From contig CAWEHU010000019.1 of NCBI GenBank assembly GCA_963808965.1, forward strand, positions 62,001-126,000: a stretch of DNA of 64,000 bases. Reading direction: 5' to 3'. The notes beneath the pieces were generated by a model that did not search any database, was not told the origin of the DNA, and saw nothing but the letters and a program-made list of their open reading frames with translations. The DNA is from CAWEHU01 sp963808965 (GTDB lineage Bacteria; Pseudomonadota; Alphaproteobacteria; Acetobacterales; Acetobacteraceae). Of the stretch, positions 42,568-51,473 are shown one piece after another; within the stretch, counting starts at the first letter, position 1; each line of letters opens with the position of its first letter. The position numbers and the translations under genes were made by a program.

Positions 42568-44244
42568 TCAGGCGATCTGCCGAACCTTGGCTCCGGCCGA
42601 AAGCTCTCCGCGCGCCGCCATCGCCGCGATCCGATCCCCTATGCGGCAGGCGAGCGCCTGAATGGTGAGCGAGGGATTCACGCCGCCGCTGGTCGGGAAC
42701 AGCGAGCCATCGCAGATCCAGAGATTGGGAATATCCCAGCTTCGGCCATCCGCGTTCACGACGCTGGTGCGCGGATCGTCGCCCATTCGGCACGTTCCCA
42801 TGAGATGCGCGGTCTCGGTGTCCTCCGCCCAAATATTCCGGCCGCCGGCGGCCTCGAGCGCCTGGCGCATGAACCGCTTCGCGTGCGCGATCAGATGGTG
42901 GTCGTTATCGCCGTACGAGAACGTCACGTGCGCGATCGGCAGGCCGAATCGATCCTTCTCCTCGGCAAGCCGCACGCGATTCTCCGGCCGGGCTTGCGTC
43001 TCGCCCACGATCTTCAAACCCGCATAGTGAATGTATCGCTCCATGTCGCTGTGAAGCGCATCGCCCCAGAGCTTGTGATTGCCGGTTTGCGTACCGGCCC
43101 ATTCGACCGGAAGCGGCCCCGTGCTCATGTAGGAGTAGCCGCCGTGGAAGTCCTTCCCTGCGTCCGTGTAATTCCAGTGCTCCGTAATCGCGAGCGAGGG
43201 CGGCCCCTTGTACCAGCGGATCTCGTCTTCCATCACGCCGTACACGCCCTGATTGGAGTGAGCCATCAGGTTGCGGCCAACGAGACCCGTGCTGTTGGCG
43301 AGTCCGTCCGGGAATTGCGGGCACGCCGAATTCAGCAGCAATCGCGGGGTCTCGATGGCGTAGCCGGCAACGACCACGTTGCGCGCCTTCTGAAACCGCC
43401 ACATGCCCTCGCGGTGATAATGAACGCCGGTCACGCGCTTGTCGCTCCCGACCTCGACCCGGCCCACCATCGCAAGGTCGCGTATTTCCGCGCCCGCCTT
43501 GAGCGCACGCGGCAGCCAAGTTGTCAGCACGCTCTGCTTCGCGTTCGTAGAGCAACCGGCGATGCAGAAGCCGCGATACACGCACGGATGCGCATCGCCG
43601 CGCGGGGCGGAGAGGGTGGCGAGCGGCGTCGGCGCCCAGGCGACACCGAGCGCCTCGCACCCGCGCGCCAGTACGCGGGCTGCCGCGTTCAACTCATGCG
43701 CGCGGTACGGATAGCGCGGCCGATGCGGCCCCCAAGGATAGCGAACAGGGCCGGCGATCTTCAGCGCGTCCTCGACCTCGCCGTAGTAGCGCCACATCTC
43801 GCGCCAATCGACCGGCCAGTCGTGGCCGTAGCCGAGCGCCGTGCGCGATTTGAACCACTCGGGGCGGAAACGCAGCGACACCATCGCGAAATGCACGGTG
43901 CTGCCGCCGACCGACTGACCGCTGTTATTGCGGCCGAGCTCCAGCGCGTCCTCGCCATCGACGATGCGCTCATCGGTCCAGTAAAGCTTGTATTGCTCGT
44001 GCTCGTCGGAGGCGAAATCCTCGAGCGGCCGCCAGTACGGACCGACATCGAAGGCCACGACGGAAAACCCGGCCTCCGCCAGCTTGCAGGCGAGGGTGCC
44101 GCCACCGGCGCCGGTACCGACGATGGCGAAATCCACCATCTCGCTATCGGCGTGCTGCTTCATGGGCACCCAGCCGCCGCGATGGAATACATCGGGCGCA
44201 CGGCCGTTCTTCGCTCGTGGGGAATGCAGCGGATCGTCAAGCAT
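42568..44244 (-). CDS. GMC family oxidoreductase (gluconate 2-dehydrogenase-like large subunit)
   Basis: 558 residues. FAD-binding start FAIVGTGAGGGTLACKLAEA, then GQSVGGSTVHFAMVSLRF, NVVVAGYAIETPRLLLNS and the C-terminal WICDGSLFPTSGGVNPSLTI with its catalytic-side His/Asn region (MGTCRMG before it). It oxidises an alcohol or sugar acid and, in this subfamily, works with a small subunit 3 and a cytochrome or quinone. No signal peptide on it; the partner's lead is usually used. The start overlaps the subunit 3 stop by eight bases. Confidence 0.88.
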   Translation of the reverse strand: MLDDPLHSPRAKNGRAPDVFHRGGWVPMKQHADSEMVDFAIVGTGAGGGTLACKLAEAGFSVVAFDVGPYWRPLEDFASDEHEQYKLYWTDERIVDGEDALELGRNNSGQSVGGSTVHFAMVSLRFRPEWFKSRTALGYGHDWPVDWREMWRYYGEVEDALKIAGPVRYPWGPHRPRYPYRAHELNAAARVLARGCEALGVAWAPTPLATLSAPRGDAHPCVYRGFCIAGCSTNAKQSVLTTWLPRALKAGAEIRDLAMVGRVEVGSDKRVTGVHYHREGMWRFQKARNVVVAGYAIETPRLLLNSACPQFPDGLANSTGLVGRNLMAHSNQGVYGVMEDEIRWYKGPPSLAITEHWNYTDAGKDFHGGYSYMSTGPLPVEWAGTQTGNHKLWGDALHSDMERYIHYAGLKIVGETQARPENRVRLAEEKDRFGLPIAHVTFSYGDNDHHLIAHAKRFMRQALEAAGGRNIWAEDTETAHLMGTCRMGDDPRTSVVNADGRSWDIPNLWICDGSLFPTSGGVNPSLTIQALACRIGDRIAAMAARGELSAGAKVRQIA

Positions 44245-44863
44245 CGCGTTGCTTCGCGGCCGTTTGCTCCACCGCCTCCCACGGATCGCGCCGGTTGAAG
44301 TCCATGCGCACATAGCCGCGCGGGCTCGCCGGGCCGCCGAAGCCGATCTCGTTCCAGGCAAAAGGATGCGCGTAATAGCTTGCCGCGATGTCGTGCAGCA
44401 GGCGGGCCTTGAAGAAGGTTTTTGGCGGCATGTCGCCCCACGTATCCGTATGGGCTTCGCCGGCCTCGATGCCGGACAGGACCTCGTCCTGCCGGGCCGG
44501 CGGCAAGTCGTGGAATGCGCCCCCGAAGCGTGCGCGGGCCTCGGCGTCGACGGCCCGCAGCCCGCGACGCCACGCTTCCCGTTGCGGCGGCATGATCGCG
44601 TGCCGGAATCCGTCACGCTGGTCCTGCTCCATCTTGCGATCCACGAGGGCCGCGATCGGCACGCGCGATCCCATCGCCGGCTGCCGAATCACCCGGTCGC
44701 AGATCGCGCGAAGGGTGCGCCACTCCGCTTCGCCGAAAAAGCGCGGCTCTTCGGTGATGGCGAGGCGCGCGTCGATGGCGCGGCGAGTTTGCTCGTTCCA
44801 GGATGGCGTGTCTCGCTTGGCGAGCACATCGTATCCGGGGAAGCGCGGTGATCCGTCACGCAT
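44237..44863 (-). CDS. Gluconate 2-dehydrogenase subunit 3 family protein
   Basis: 208 residues. RFFGEAEWRTLRAICDRVIR, then a helical region and FKARLLHDIAASYYAHPFAW..GFGGPASPRGYVRMDF, the common ending of the subunit 3 family. It is the small partner of the GMC dehydrogenase encoded next, needed for maturation or membrane association. I see no typical signal peptide at the annotated start. It overlaps the membrane protein gene upstream by eight bases and the GMC gene downstream by eight bases. Confidence 0.85.
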   Translation of the reverse strand: MRDGSPRFPGYDVLAKRDTPSWNEQTRRAIDARLAITEEPRFFGEAEWRTLRAICDRVIRQPAMGSRVPIAALVDRKMEQDQRDGFRHAIMPPQREAWRRGLRAVDAEARARFGGAFHDLPPARQDEVLSGIEAGEAHTDTWGDMPPKTFFKARLLHDIAASYYAHPFAWNEIGFGGPASPRGYVRMDFNRRDPWEAVEQTAAKQRDA

Positions 44864-45731
44864 CGCGCGGGTTCTCCAGCAAGCGGAGCGCGGCGAGGCC
44901 GGCGAGCGCCAAGCCCGTGAAGCTGGGCGGAGCCGGCAACGGGGGGCCGTTAAGCAGGTTCTGGCTCCAGTTCCGCCAGCCGCCCATGTTACGGCTCACG
45001 CCGTAGATGTGAAAGCCAACTCCTCCCAGGCCAAGCAGCGCCGTCAGTTTCATCCAGAACCGGGCGAAGCGCCGCTCGCGCCGCTTGCCGCCGGCCGCCT
45101 CCGCCATCAGCCCCGCCGCGACCGGCGGGATGCTAACGGGGAGGAACATGAACGGGTTGTGGTACGCGCCGCGGAAATGCAGCAATCCCACTTCCGCCAC
45201 CGTTCCGAGCAGACCGCCCGACGTGATACCGGCGAGCACGCGCCCTGCCGGCAAGCCGAACAGCCGCGTCGGCCGGCCCGGTTTAGTTTCGCGCACGGCC
45301 TCCGCCGCCCGCCCAAGCGCACCCGATAGCAGCAACGCCCACGGGGCACCGAGCGGCGCGCCGTAGAACAGGTTGATGAAGGAGAACCCGCCTTCCCGCT
45401 TACCCACGTTGTACAAGTGAAAACCCGTGCCCACGATTCCGGTGAGCGCACCGAGCGCATAGATCACTTCGCGCCGCCGCTCCGCGCCCGCGCCGCGATC
45501 CACCATGCCGTCGATACTGGCCGCGAGCGCCAGGCCGGAGACAGTGGGCGCGATATACATGGCGCGATTGAAATACCGGCCGCGATAATGCTCGAGACCG
45601 CTATCGGCCAGTACCGAGAAAGCAAGCACCGCCGCACCGCTCTGGAGGCCGCGCGCCACTTCCGTTATTTCATCGCGCGCCGGATGCCGGGCCGCTCGCC
45701 TGAGTACCGCTCTTGCCAATGGCCGTGCCAT
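44856..45731 (-). CDS. Multi-pass membrane protein of the GMC operon
   Basis: 291 residues. At least four hydrophobic segments (AAVLAFSVLADS, YIAPTVSGLALAASI, VIYALGALTGIVGTGFHLYN, FMFLPVSIPPVAAGLM, LTALLGLGGVGFHIYGVS). An internal similarity is visible: GIVGTGFHLYNVGKREGGFS and GLGGVGFHIYGVSRNMGGW, each after LEHYRG/LLHFRG..YHNPF-type segments, so the protein is a tandem duplication. Function unknown; its overlap with subunit 3 suggests an electron-transfer or anchoring role for the dehydrogenase. Confidence 0.7.
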   Translation of the reverse strand: MARPLARAVLRRAARHPARDEITEVARGLQSGAAVLAFSVLADSGLEHYRGRYFNRAMYIAPTVSGLALAASIDGMVDRGAGAERRREVIYALGALTGIVGTGFHLYNVGKREGGFSFINLFYGAPLGAPWALLLSGALGRAAEAVRETKPGRPTRLFGLPAGRVLAGITSGGLLGTVAEVGLLHFRGAYHNPFMFLPVSIPPVAAGLMAEAAGGKRRERRFARFWMKLTALLGLGGVGFHIYGVSRNMGGWRNWSQNLLNGPPLPAPPSFTGLALAGLAALRLLENPRDA

Positions 45732-45732
45732 G

Positions 45733-46845
45733 TCAATTCACCGCGAACCGTTCGGCATCCTGCCGTTTGAATACGAGACCGAGCCCCGGCCGGCTGAGAT
45801 CGGGCGCGATCACGCCATCACGCGGAACCGGCGCACCGTCGAACAGCATGTGTTCGATTCGCACGTGATCGTGGAACCATTCCAAATGCCGGAACCGTGG
45901 CGCCGCGCAGGCTGCGTGCAGGTGGAGCGAGGGCGCGCAATGGCCCGAAAGGTCGGTGTGATGCGCGGCGCACAGCGTCGCCACCTGTAGGAACCCGGTT
46001 ACGCCGCAGCAGCGGGAGATGTCCGCTTGCATGACATCCACGGCGCCCGCTTCGAGCATCCGCCGGAAGTAGTCGAGATCGTAGCCGTATTCGCCGGCCG
46101 CTACCTCCATCGGCGCGGGAACATGTTCGCGCACGCGCCGAAGCCCGGCGAGGTCGTCGCTGGAAACGGGTTCCTCGAACCACAGCACCCCTTCGCCCGC
46201 GAAATCCTTTGCTGCGGCGATCGCGCCCTTGCACGTGTGCGCGCCATTCGCATCCACGAACAGGCCCGCATCGCCGATGGCCCCGCGCGCCGTAGCGACG
46301 CGATGCGGGTCGCGCTCCGGCTGGGTTCCGATCTTCATCTTGACCCACCTGCAACCATCGCGGGCCACCCAGCCGCCGAGTTGGTCCTGCAGCTCCGGAT
46401 CGGTGTAGGTCGTGAACCCGCCGCTGCCGTAGATCGGCACCCGCTCCCGGGCCGCCCCGAGCAGGGTGACCAACGGCACACCTAGCAGCTTCGCTTTCAG
46501 GTCCCAGAGCGCGACGTCAACCGCGGAGATCGCCGTCGCGACCAAGCCCTGCCGGCCAAGATTGCGGACCCTGTGCTGTAGCGCGTGCCAGCAAGCGGGT
46601 ATGTCCATCGCGTTCTTGGCCCGCACCGCCTCCGCAAGCTGGGTCTCGATCAGCCCCACGATCGACGCACCCGAATAGGTGTACCCGAACCCCTCCTGCC
46701 CGCCCGCCTTGATCTCGACGACCACCAGGGTCGTGCTGTCCCAAGCGAAGGTGCCGTCCGCCTCCGGTTTGTCGGTCGGAATCTTGTAGGGACGCGCCCG
46801 CACGCCCTCGATCGGAGCGCCGGCGCTGCCCCCTTCGGTCGCCAT
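45733..46845 (-). CDS. Enolase-superfamily (mandelate racemase/muconate lactonizing) enzyme
   Basis: 370 residues. N-terminal cap with VRARPYKIPT; barrel with the K-x-K motif in CRWVKMKIGTQPERD, metal ligands Asp in FVDANGAHTCKG, Glu in LWFEEPVSSDDLAGL and Glu in VAAGEYGYD, and His in LSGHCAPSLHLHAA. These are the acid/base and metal residues of MR-subgroup dehydratases, which commonly dehydrate sugar acids. The substrate is unknown; the operon points to an aldonate. Start at 46845, five bases after the stop of the TPP enzyme gene. Confidence 0.85.
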   Translation of the reverse strand: MATEGGSAGAPIEGVRARPYKIPTDKPEADGTFAWDSTTLVVVEIKAGGQEGFGYTYSGASIVGLIETQLAEAVRAKNAMDIPACWHALQHRVRNLGRQGLVATAISAVDVALWDLKAKLLGVPLVTLLGAARERVPIYGSGGFTTYTDPELQDQLGGWVARDGCRWVKMKIGTQPERDPHRVATARGAIGDAGLFVDANGAHTCKGAIAAAKDFAGEGVLWFEEPVSSDDLAGLRRVREHVPAPMEVAAGEYGYDLDYFRRMLEAGAVDVMQADISRCCGVTGFLQVATLCAAHHTDLSGHCAPSLHLHAACAAPRFRHLEWFHDHVRIEHMLFDGAPVPRDGVIAPDLSRPGLGLVFKRQDAERFAVN

Positions 46846-46849
46846 GCTC

Positions 46850-48640
46850 TCAGCTCTTCGAGGGCAGGATGGAGCTGACAACCTCCTTCGCGGTATTCTT
46901 GAGCACGCTCGCCAGCTCGGGTTCCCCGGAAATGAGCGTGGTCGCGAATGCCTTGGCCTGCTTGAGCGTGACGTGCGGCGGCAGCGGCGGCACGTTCGGG
47001 TCGGTGTAGCATTCGAGCAGCGTCGGCTTATCGGCAGCCCATGCCTTCCGCCACGCGTCCGCCACCTTGTCCGGGTTATCCACGAAGATCCCGCCGAGAC
47101 CGAGAAGCTCGGCGTAGCGGTGGTACGGGACGTCGGGCAGGCTTTGCGAGGCCTCGAATTTCGGATCACCGGCCTGAGCGCGCAGCTCCCACGTTACCTG
47201 GTTGAGGTCACGATTGTTCAGCACGACCACGACGAAGCGCGGATCAGACCACTTCTTCCAGTATTTCGAGACGGTGATGAGTTCGTTCATGCCGTTCATC
47301 TGCATCGCCCCGTCGCCGCAGATCGCCAGCACAGGACGATCCGGGTAGGCGAACTTCGCACCGATCGCGTATGGCATCCCCGCGCCCATCGTCGCCAACC
47401 CGCCCGAGAGGGAGGCCATCATGCCGCGCCGGATCTTCACGTCGCGAGCGTACCAGTTGGTGGACGAGCCGGAGTCGCCGCAAATGATGCAGCGGTCCGG
47501 CAGCAGGGGAGACAGCTCCCAGAACACGCGTTGCGGGTTCAGCGGATCGGCGTCATTCATCGCCCGCGCTTCGAGCGTCTTCCACCATTCCGCGACATTC
47601 GCTTCGATGGTCTCGCGCCAGGAACGGTCGGACTTCTGCTCGAGCAGAGGCAGCAACGCTGCGAGCGTTGTCGCGCTGTCGCCGACGAGGTTCACCTCCA
47701 TCGGATAGCGCAGGCTCAGCATGTCGGGCTTGATGTCGATCTGCACGCCGCGCGCCTGCCCCTCTTGCGGCAGGAACTCCGAATAGGGGAAGCCGGAACC
47801 GACCATCAGCAGCGTGTCGCAATCCTGCATCATGTCCCAGCTCGGCTTGGTGCCGAGCAGGCCGATGGAGCCGGTCACGAATGGCAGATCGTCCGGAACC
47901 GCCGCCTTGCCGAGCAGCGCCTTCGCAACGCCAGCGCCGAGTTTCTCGGCGACATGGATCACCTCGTCCGTCGCGTGCAACGTACCGGCACCGACCAGCA
48001 TGGCGACCTTCTTCCCGGCGTTCAGTACGTCCGCGGCCTGCCGCAGCGTCGCGTCTTCCGGGATGACACGAGGCGCCGCGTATCCGACGCCGGAATGCAC
48101 CGTGCCATGTTGCTCGGGCGGAGTCTCGACCGCGTCTTCCTCCTGCAAATCGTTTGGGAAGATGATGCAGGTGACCTTGCGTTCGGCTTGCGCGATCCGC
48201 ATGGAGCGATCGATCAGATGCCGCACCTGCGCGGGGGTTGTCGCCATCTCGACCATGGCGCCCGCCACATCCTTGAATAGCGTGTGCAGGTCGATTTCCT
48301 GCTGGTAGTGACCGCCGATCGCCGCACGCGCCTGCTGCCCGACGATCGCGAGCACCGGCATGTGGTCCATGCGCGCATCGTAGAGTCCGTTGAGCAAATG
48401 AATGGCGCCCGGCCCGGAGGTCGCAATGCAGACGCCGACTTCGCCCGTGAACTTGGCGTGGGACGATGCCATGAAGGCGGCCATCTCCTCGTGCCGCACT
48501 TGCACGAAGTCGAAGGCATCTCCGGCCCGGTCCAAAGCCCCGATCAGGCCGTTGATCCCGTCGCCGGGATACCCGAAGACCCGCTTCACGCCCCATTCGC
48601 TCAGTCGTTGCCAAACGAAGTCGCTGACGGTCTTGGCCAT
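46850..48640 (-). CDS. Thiamine-diphosphate enzyme (pyruvate oxidase/POX-like)
   Basis: 596 residues. TPP family layout: catalytic Glu in FVQVRHEEMAAFMASSHAKF, SGPGAIHLLNGLYDARMDHM, a central domain with VAMLVGAGTLHATDEVI, and the TPP motif ICGDGAMQMNGMNELITV ending VVLNN. The whole resembles pyruvate dehydrogenase (quinone)/POX-type enzymes rather than acetolactate synthase; the C-terminal helix (LASVLKNTAKEVVSSIL) could bind membrane. It is the first gene of the six-gene minus-strand run. No symbol is given because the substrate is not certain. Confidence 0.85.
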   Translation of the reverse strand: MAKTVSDFVWQRLSEWGVKRVFGYPGDGINGLIGALDRAGDAFDFVQVRHEEMAAFMASSHAKFTGEVGVCIATSGPGAIHLLNGLYDARMDHMPVLAIVGQQARAAIGGHYQQEIDLHTLFKDVAGAMVEMATTPAQVRHLIDRSMRIAQAERKVTCIIFPNDLQEEDAVETPPEQHGTVHSGVGYAAPRVIPEDATLRQAADVLNAGKKVAMLVGAGTLHATDEVIHVAEKLGAGVAKALLGKAAVPDDLPFVTGSIGLLGTKPSWDMMQDCDTLLMVGSGFPYSEFLPQEGQARGVQIDIKPDMLSLRYPMEVNLVGDSATTLAALLPLLEQKSDRSWRETIEANVAEWWKTLEARAMNDADPLNPQRVFWELSPLLPDRCIICGDSGSSTNWYARDVKIRRGMMASLSGGLATMGAGMPYAIGAKFAYPDRPVLAICGDGAMQMNGMNELITVSKYWKKWSDPRFVVVVLNNRDLNQVTWELRAQAGDPKFEASQSLPDVPYHRYAELLGLGGIFVDNPDKVADAWRKAWAADKPTLLECYTDPNVPPLPPHVTLKQAKAFATTLISGEPELASVLKNTAKEVVSSILPSKS

Positions 48641-48775
48641 GCGTGCGCCCCAGTTGAAAAAATGGACTGGCCGACGGGCGCCTCCGCGAGTCCCTGAAGG
48701 TGCCTAGCGAGCCGGGATGTGACGGCAACGCCGCCCCGGCGAAGCCGGTTTCGAGAGGGGCAGGTTACTTCTCGC

Positions 48776-50003
48776 TCATCGCGCTCGTGACCCGCGAGCC
48801 CGGAACAAGCGCCGGACCAGTCCCGAGGGCGAAGGCTCGGGATGCGGCTCGGCGGGAAGCGGCTTGGCTGGAGACAGCTCCGGCGTCGGTTCAGCCGCGG
48901 GACGCGTCTCGTCCTTCACCCACAGGAGAACCGTGTCACGCACGCAATCGGCGTAGCGGCGCACAATCTCGAGGCGCTGCGGCACGAGCCGGTCGGCGGC
49001 AGCCAGCCGCTCCAGCTCGGCCGCGAAGCGCCGGTGAATACCATCCAGGTCGTAACGGAGCGCCGTCTGCACCGCACCTTGGCGCAAACGGACGAGCAGC
49101 GACGGATCCCGTAGCAAGTCTCGCAAGCGGCTCGCCGCTTCAGGGAATGGCTCGTCCAGGCTTACGACCAGCCCATTGCGCCCATCCTCGACCAGCGCCG
49201 CGTGACCTCGGAACGCCGAGACGATCGCCGTTCCTCCGGCCGCGAACTGCTCGAGGACCGGCATCGGAAATGCCTCCAGACTGCTCAGCTTCACGATCAG
49301 ATCGCAGGCGGCATACACGCCCGCCACTTCGTCGTACGGCAACGCGCCGAGCGCGTGATCCACGGGCGGATCGGGCGTGGATCCGTCGGCCGCCATATGG
49401 ACGATCTCCACGCCCTCCACTTCACGCAGCATGGCGATGGTCGGATTGACACGTTTGAAGGCGACGCCCGCCGGTCCTTCCACGAGTACCCGGAGGGATT
49501 TCCGCTTCGGCGGCAGCGCCGGTCGCGCGGTGGCGAAGGCGGCGCAATCGACTCCATTCGGCAGGAGAGTGACAGGGTGTCCCGCGGCCCGGACGGGCTC
49601 CGCGATCCAATCGGAGACGCTGAACCAATGGAAATCCGCTTGGTAGAATAGGTCGATCAACGCCTCGAAGGCGTGCGTGCGACCGGCATAGAGCGGCTGG
49701 AACTCACCGTGGAGATAAAAGACGTAGCTTCCGGCCTCGAGCCAAGTGATGGCGTAGCCGCTCTCCCACCAATTCGCGATTGCGATATCGACCGGCCCCC
49801 CCGCGCCCGGACTTGTACTCGTCCGCGAAGAACGTCTGCACGCCTGAAGCATTCGGCACGAAGGCGATGCTGCGGTCGAACAGCCGAAGCTGGAACACGG
49901 CATGAACATCATGGCCCGCCTGGGAGAGATAGGCGGCATGCCGCAGCAACGACAGGTTGGCACCCGAGCGGATGTTCGAGTGGAACAGGAACACAATTCG
50001 CAT
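48776..50003 (-). pseudogene. Glycosyltransferase family 4-like, frameshifted in a G run
   Basis: About 409 residues. The N-terminus MRIVFLFHSNIRSGANLSLL, RHAAYLSQAGHDVHAVF is in one frame; after FFADEYKSGR a run of seven G (49796-49802, as C on the given strand) breaks it, and GGPVDIAIANWWESG continues in the next frame. Then LPNGVDCAAF, VGFKR-type VAFKRVNPTIAMLREVEG, VYAACDLIVKLSSLEAFPMP and VLEQFAAGGTAIVSAFRG give the GT-B acceptor/donor halves. The homopolymer makes a sequencing slip the simplest reading. A Pro/Glu-rich tail follows. Confidence 0.75.
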
Positions 50004-50114
50004 TGGCGCAGAACGACCCGGCGGGAGATGCCCCCTTCGCCGGCACGGTCGATCATTTTGACCGGGACCGCGATCCGGGCGGTGATGCTCTCCTATCCAA
50101 CCGTTCAGCCAGAC

Positions 50115-50633
50115 TCAATCCGGCAAATCCGAGTCTGCGATCTCGTCCCCTCCGTCCATACCCTCGACATGGGAGATCAGGCGGGACAGCGCTTTGTGCA
50201 AAGCCGCCCACTCGTTCCGCGACAATCCTTCGGCGAGTTGCGATTCGAGGTTCAGCGCCAGCGGAATCGCCGCCTCATGCACGCCGGCACCCTTGCGGGT
50301 CAGCCGAAGCAGACGGGCCCGACCGTCCGATGGGTCTTGCGTCTGCTTCAGCAACCCTCGGGCGACCAGAGTGGCTGCGGCGCGGCTGACCTTCACCTTG
50401 TCCATCGCCGCCCACTCGCTGACCATGCTCGGCGAGGTCGTGCCGAACCGGCCGACGACCGCGAGAACCCGCCACTCGGGGATCGAAAGCCCCAACTCCT
50501 CCGCATAGTGCTTGGCGAACAGCCGCGAGACCCGGCTGGCCGTCACCGAAAGCTGGTACGGAAGGAACTCCTCGAGCTTGAACTCCTCGACCTCCTGCCC
50601 CGCGCTCTCCACAGTCTTTACATTCGCTTTCAT
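50115..50633 (-). CDS. MarR-family transcriptional regulator
   Basis: 172 residues. Winged helix: LPYQLSVTASRVSRLFAKHY, GLSIPEWRVLAVVGRFG, MDKVKVSRAAATLVARGLLK and DPSDGRARLLRLTRKG (wing). MarR proteins repress divergent or own promoters and respond to small acids or phenols. Start at 50633; GTGGGG lies about 9 bases upstream, better placed than for the ATG at 50642. The gap beyond it (50643-51066) may hold its operator. No regulated gene is obvious. Confidence 0.88.
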   Translation of the reverse strand: MKANVKTVESAGQEVEEFKLEEFLPYQLSVTASRVSRLFAKHYAEELGLSIPEWRVLAVVGRFGTTSPSMVSEWAAMDKVKVSRAAATLVARGLLKQTQDPSDGRARLLRLTRKGAGVHEAAIPLALNLESQLAEGLSRNEWAALHKALSRLISHVEGMDGGDEIADSDLPD

Positions 50634-50642
50634 CGGCAACAT

Positions 50643-51066
50643 ACCCCACGATTTGCTTCACCCGACCCTGCTCGGAGGACGGCAGAACTCTTCCGGTTCC
50701 GCATCGTCTTCCCTGCCCCCAGATCCGGCCAAGTGCGAAGATATGGATGGCCTGAGGATTGAGAAGGGTGGTTGGCAACATCCGAGGATGAAATTTTTTC
50801 CAACTGCTTCGAGAACAGGGCAAGTTCTGCCATCATTGCACATCATCCGGGAAGAACTCGCGGTTTAGGCGGCAGAGTGGGAGGCATTTCGCGCTGATTC
50901 GATTCAAGCACGCCGGATCGTGAACCCAGGGTGGAATCCCGCGTGAATGAAACCATTGCTTGCTGCGCCGCAGCATCCAGCTTGGAAGGAAAGTAATCAT
51001 AGAAAGGTGGTCGAAGTGATGAGATCTGCCGCCCTCACCCGCAGAGCGGTTACTCCGTTCCTCCGA
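50643..51066. other. Gap upstream of the MarR gene
   Basis: About 420 bases without a supportable gene. It has an AT-rich patch (GAAATTTTTTCCAAC, about 50790) and a short inverted repeat CATCC-GA-GGATG just before it, which could be a regulator site for the MarR gene. The right end belongs to the SDR relic. Confidence 0.4.
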
Positions 51067-51398
51067 TCAGTAAGTGGCGCGACCGCCGGAAAGATCGAAT
51101 ACCGCGCCGGTGCTGAACGAACACTCTTCGCTGGACAGCCAGCACACCAGGGCGGCGATCTCCTCGACCAACCCAAACCGGCCCATCGGAATCTTCGATA
51201 GCATGTAATCGATCTGTAACTTGGTCATCTGCTCGAAGAGCGGCGTTTCCACGGCGGCCGGGGTCACGCGTATAGTGCATCCAAGGCTGGCGTGATCGCG
51301 CCCTCGCCAGCCAGGCGCAGCGCGATCCCCAGGCCGATTCCCGAAACGCCCCCGGTCACGATGGCACGCCGGCCGGCGAAACGGTCGATTCCGGCCAT
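51067..51398 (-). pseudogene. SDR-family oxidoreductase with central deletion
   Basis: The N-terminal 34 residues (MAGIDRFAGRRAIVTGGVSG, IGLGIALRLAGEGA) carry the Gly-rich cofactor motif. They are followed directly, out of frame, by the C-terminal ~65 residues (VTPAAVETPLFEQMTKLQ, IPMGRFGLVEEIAALVCWLS, FSTGAVFDLSGGRATY). The middle ~140 residues with the catalytic Ser-Tyr-Lys are absent. GGAGGAA still precedes the ATG. A dead gene, probably with the deletion as the first event. It is divergent from glpK. Confidence 0.75.
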
Positions 51399-51473
51399 TC
51401 TGTTCCTCCCGCTCCGGTCCCGCTCTATCAAGAGCCTGCCGACGGCATCCGGCAAGGGAGCGGGGAGGACGCG

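Noticed and set aside
50512..50868. Plus-strand frame upstream of the MarR gene
   Set aside because: No ribosome site, no domain, and it overlaps the MarR gene in antisense.
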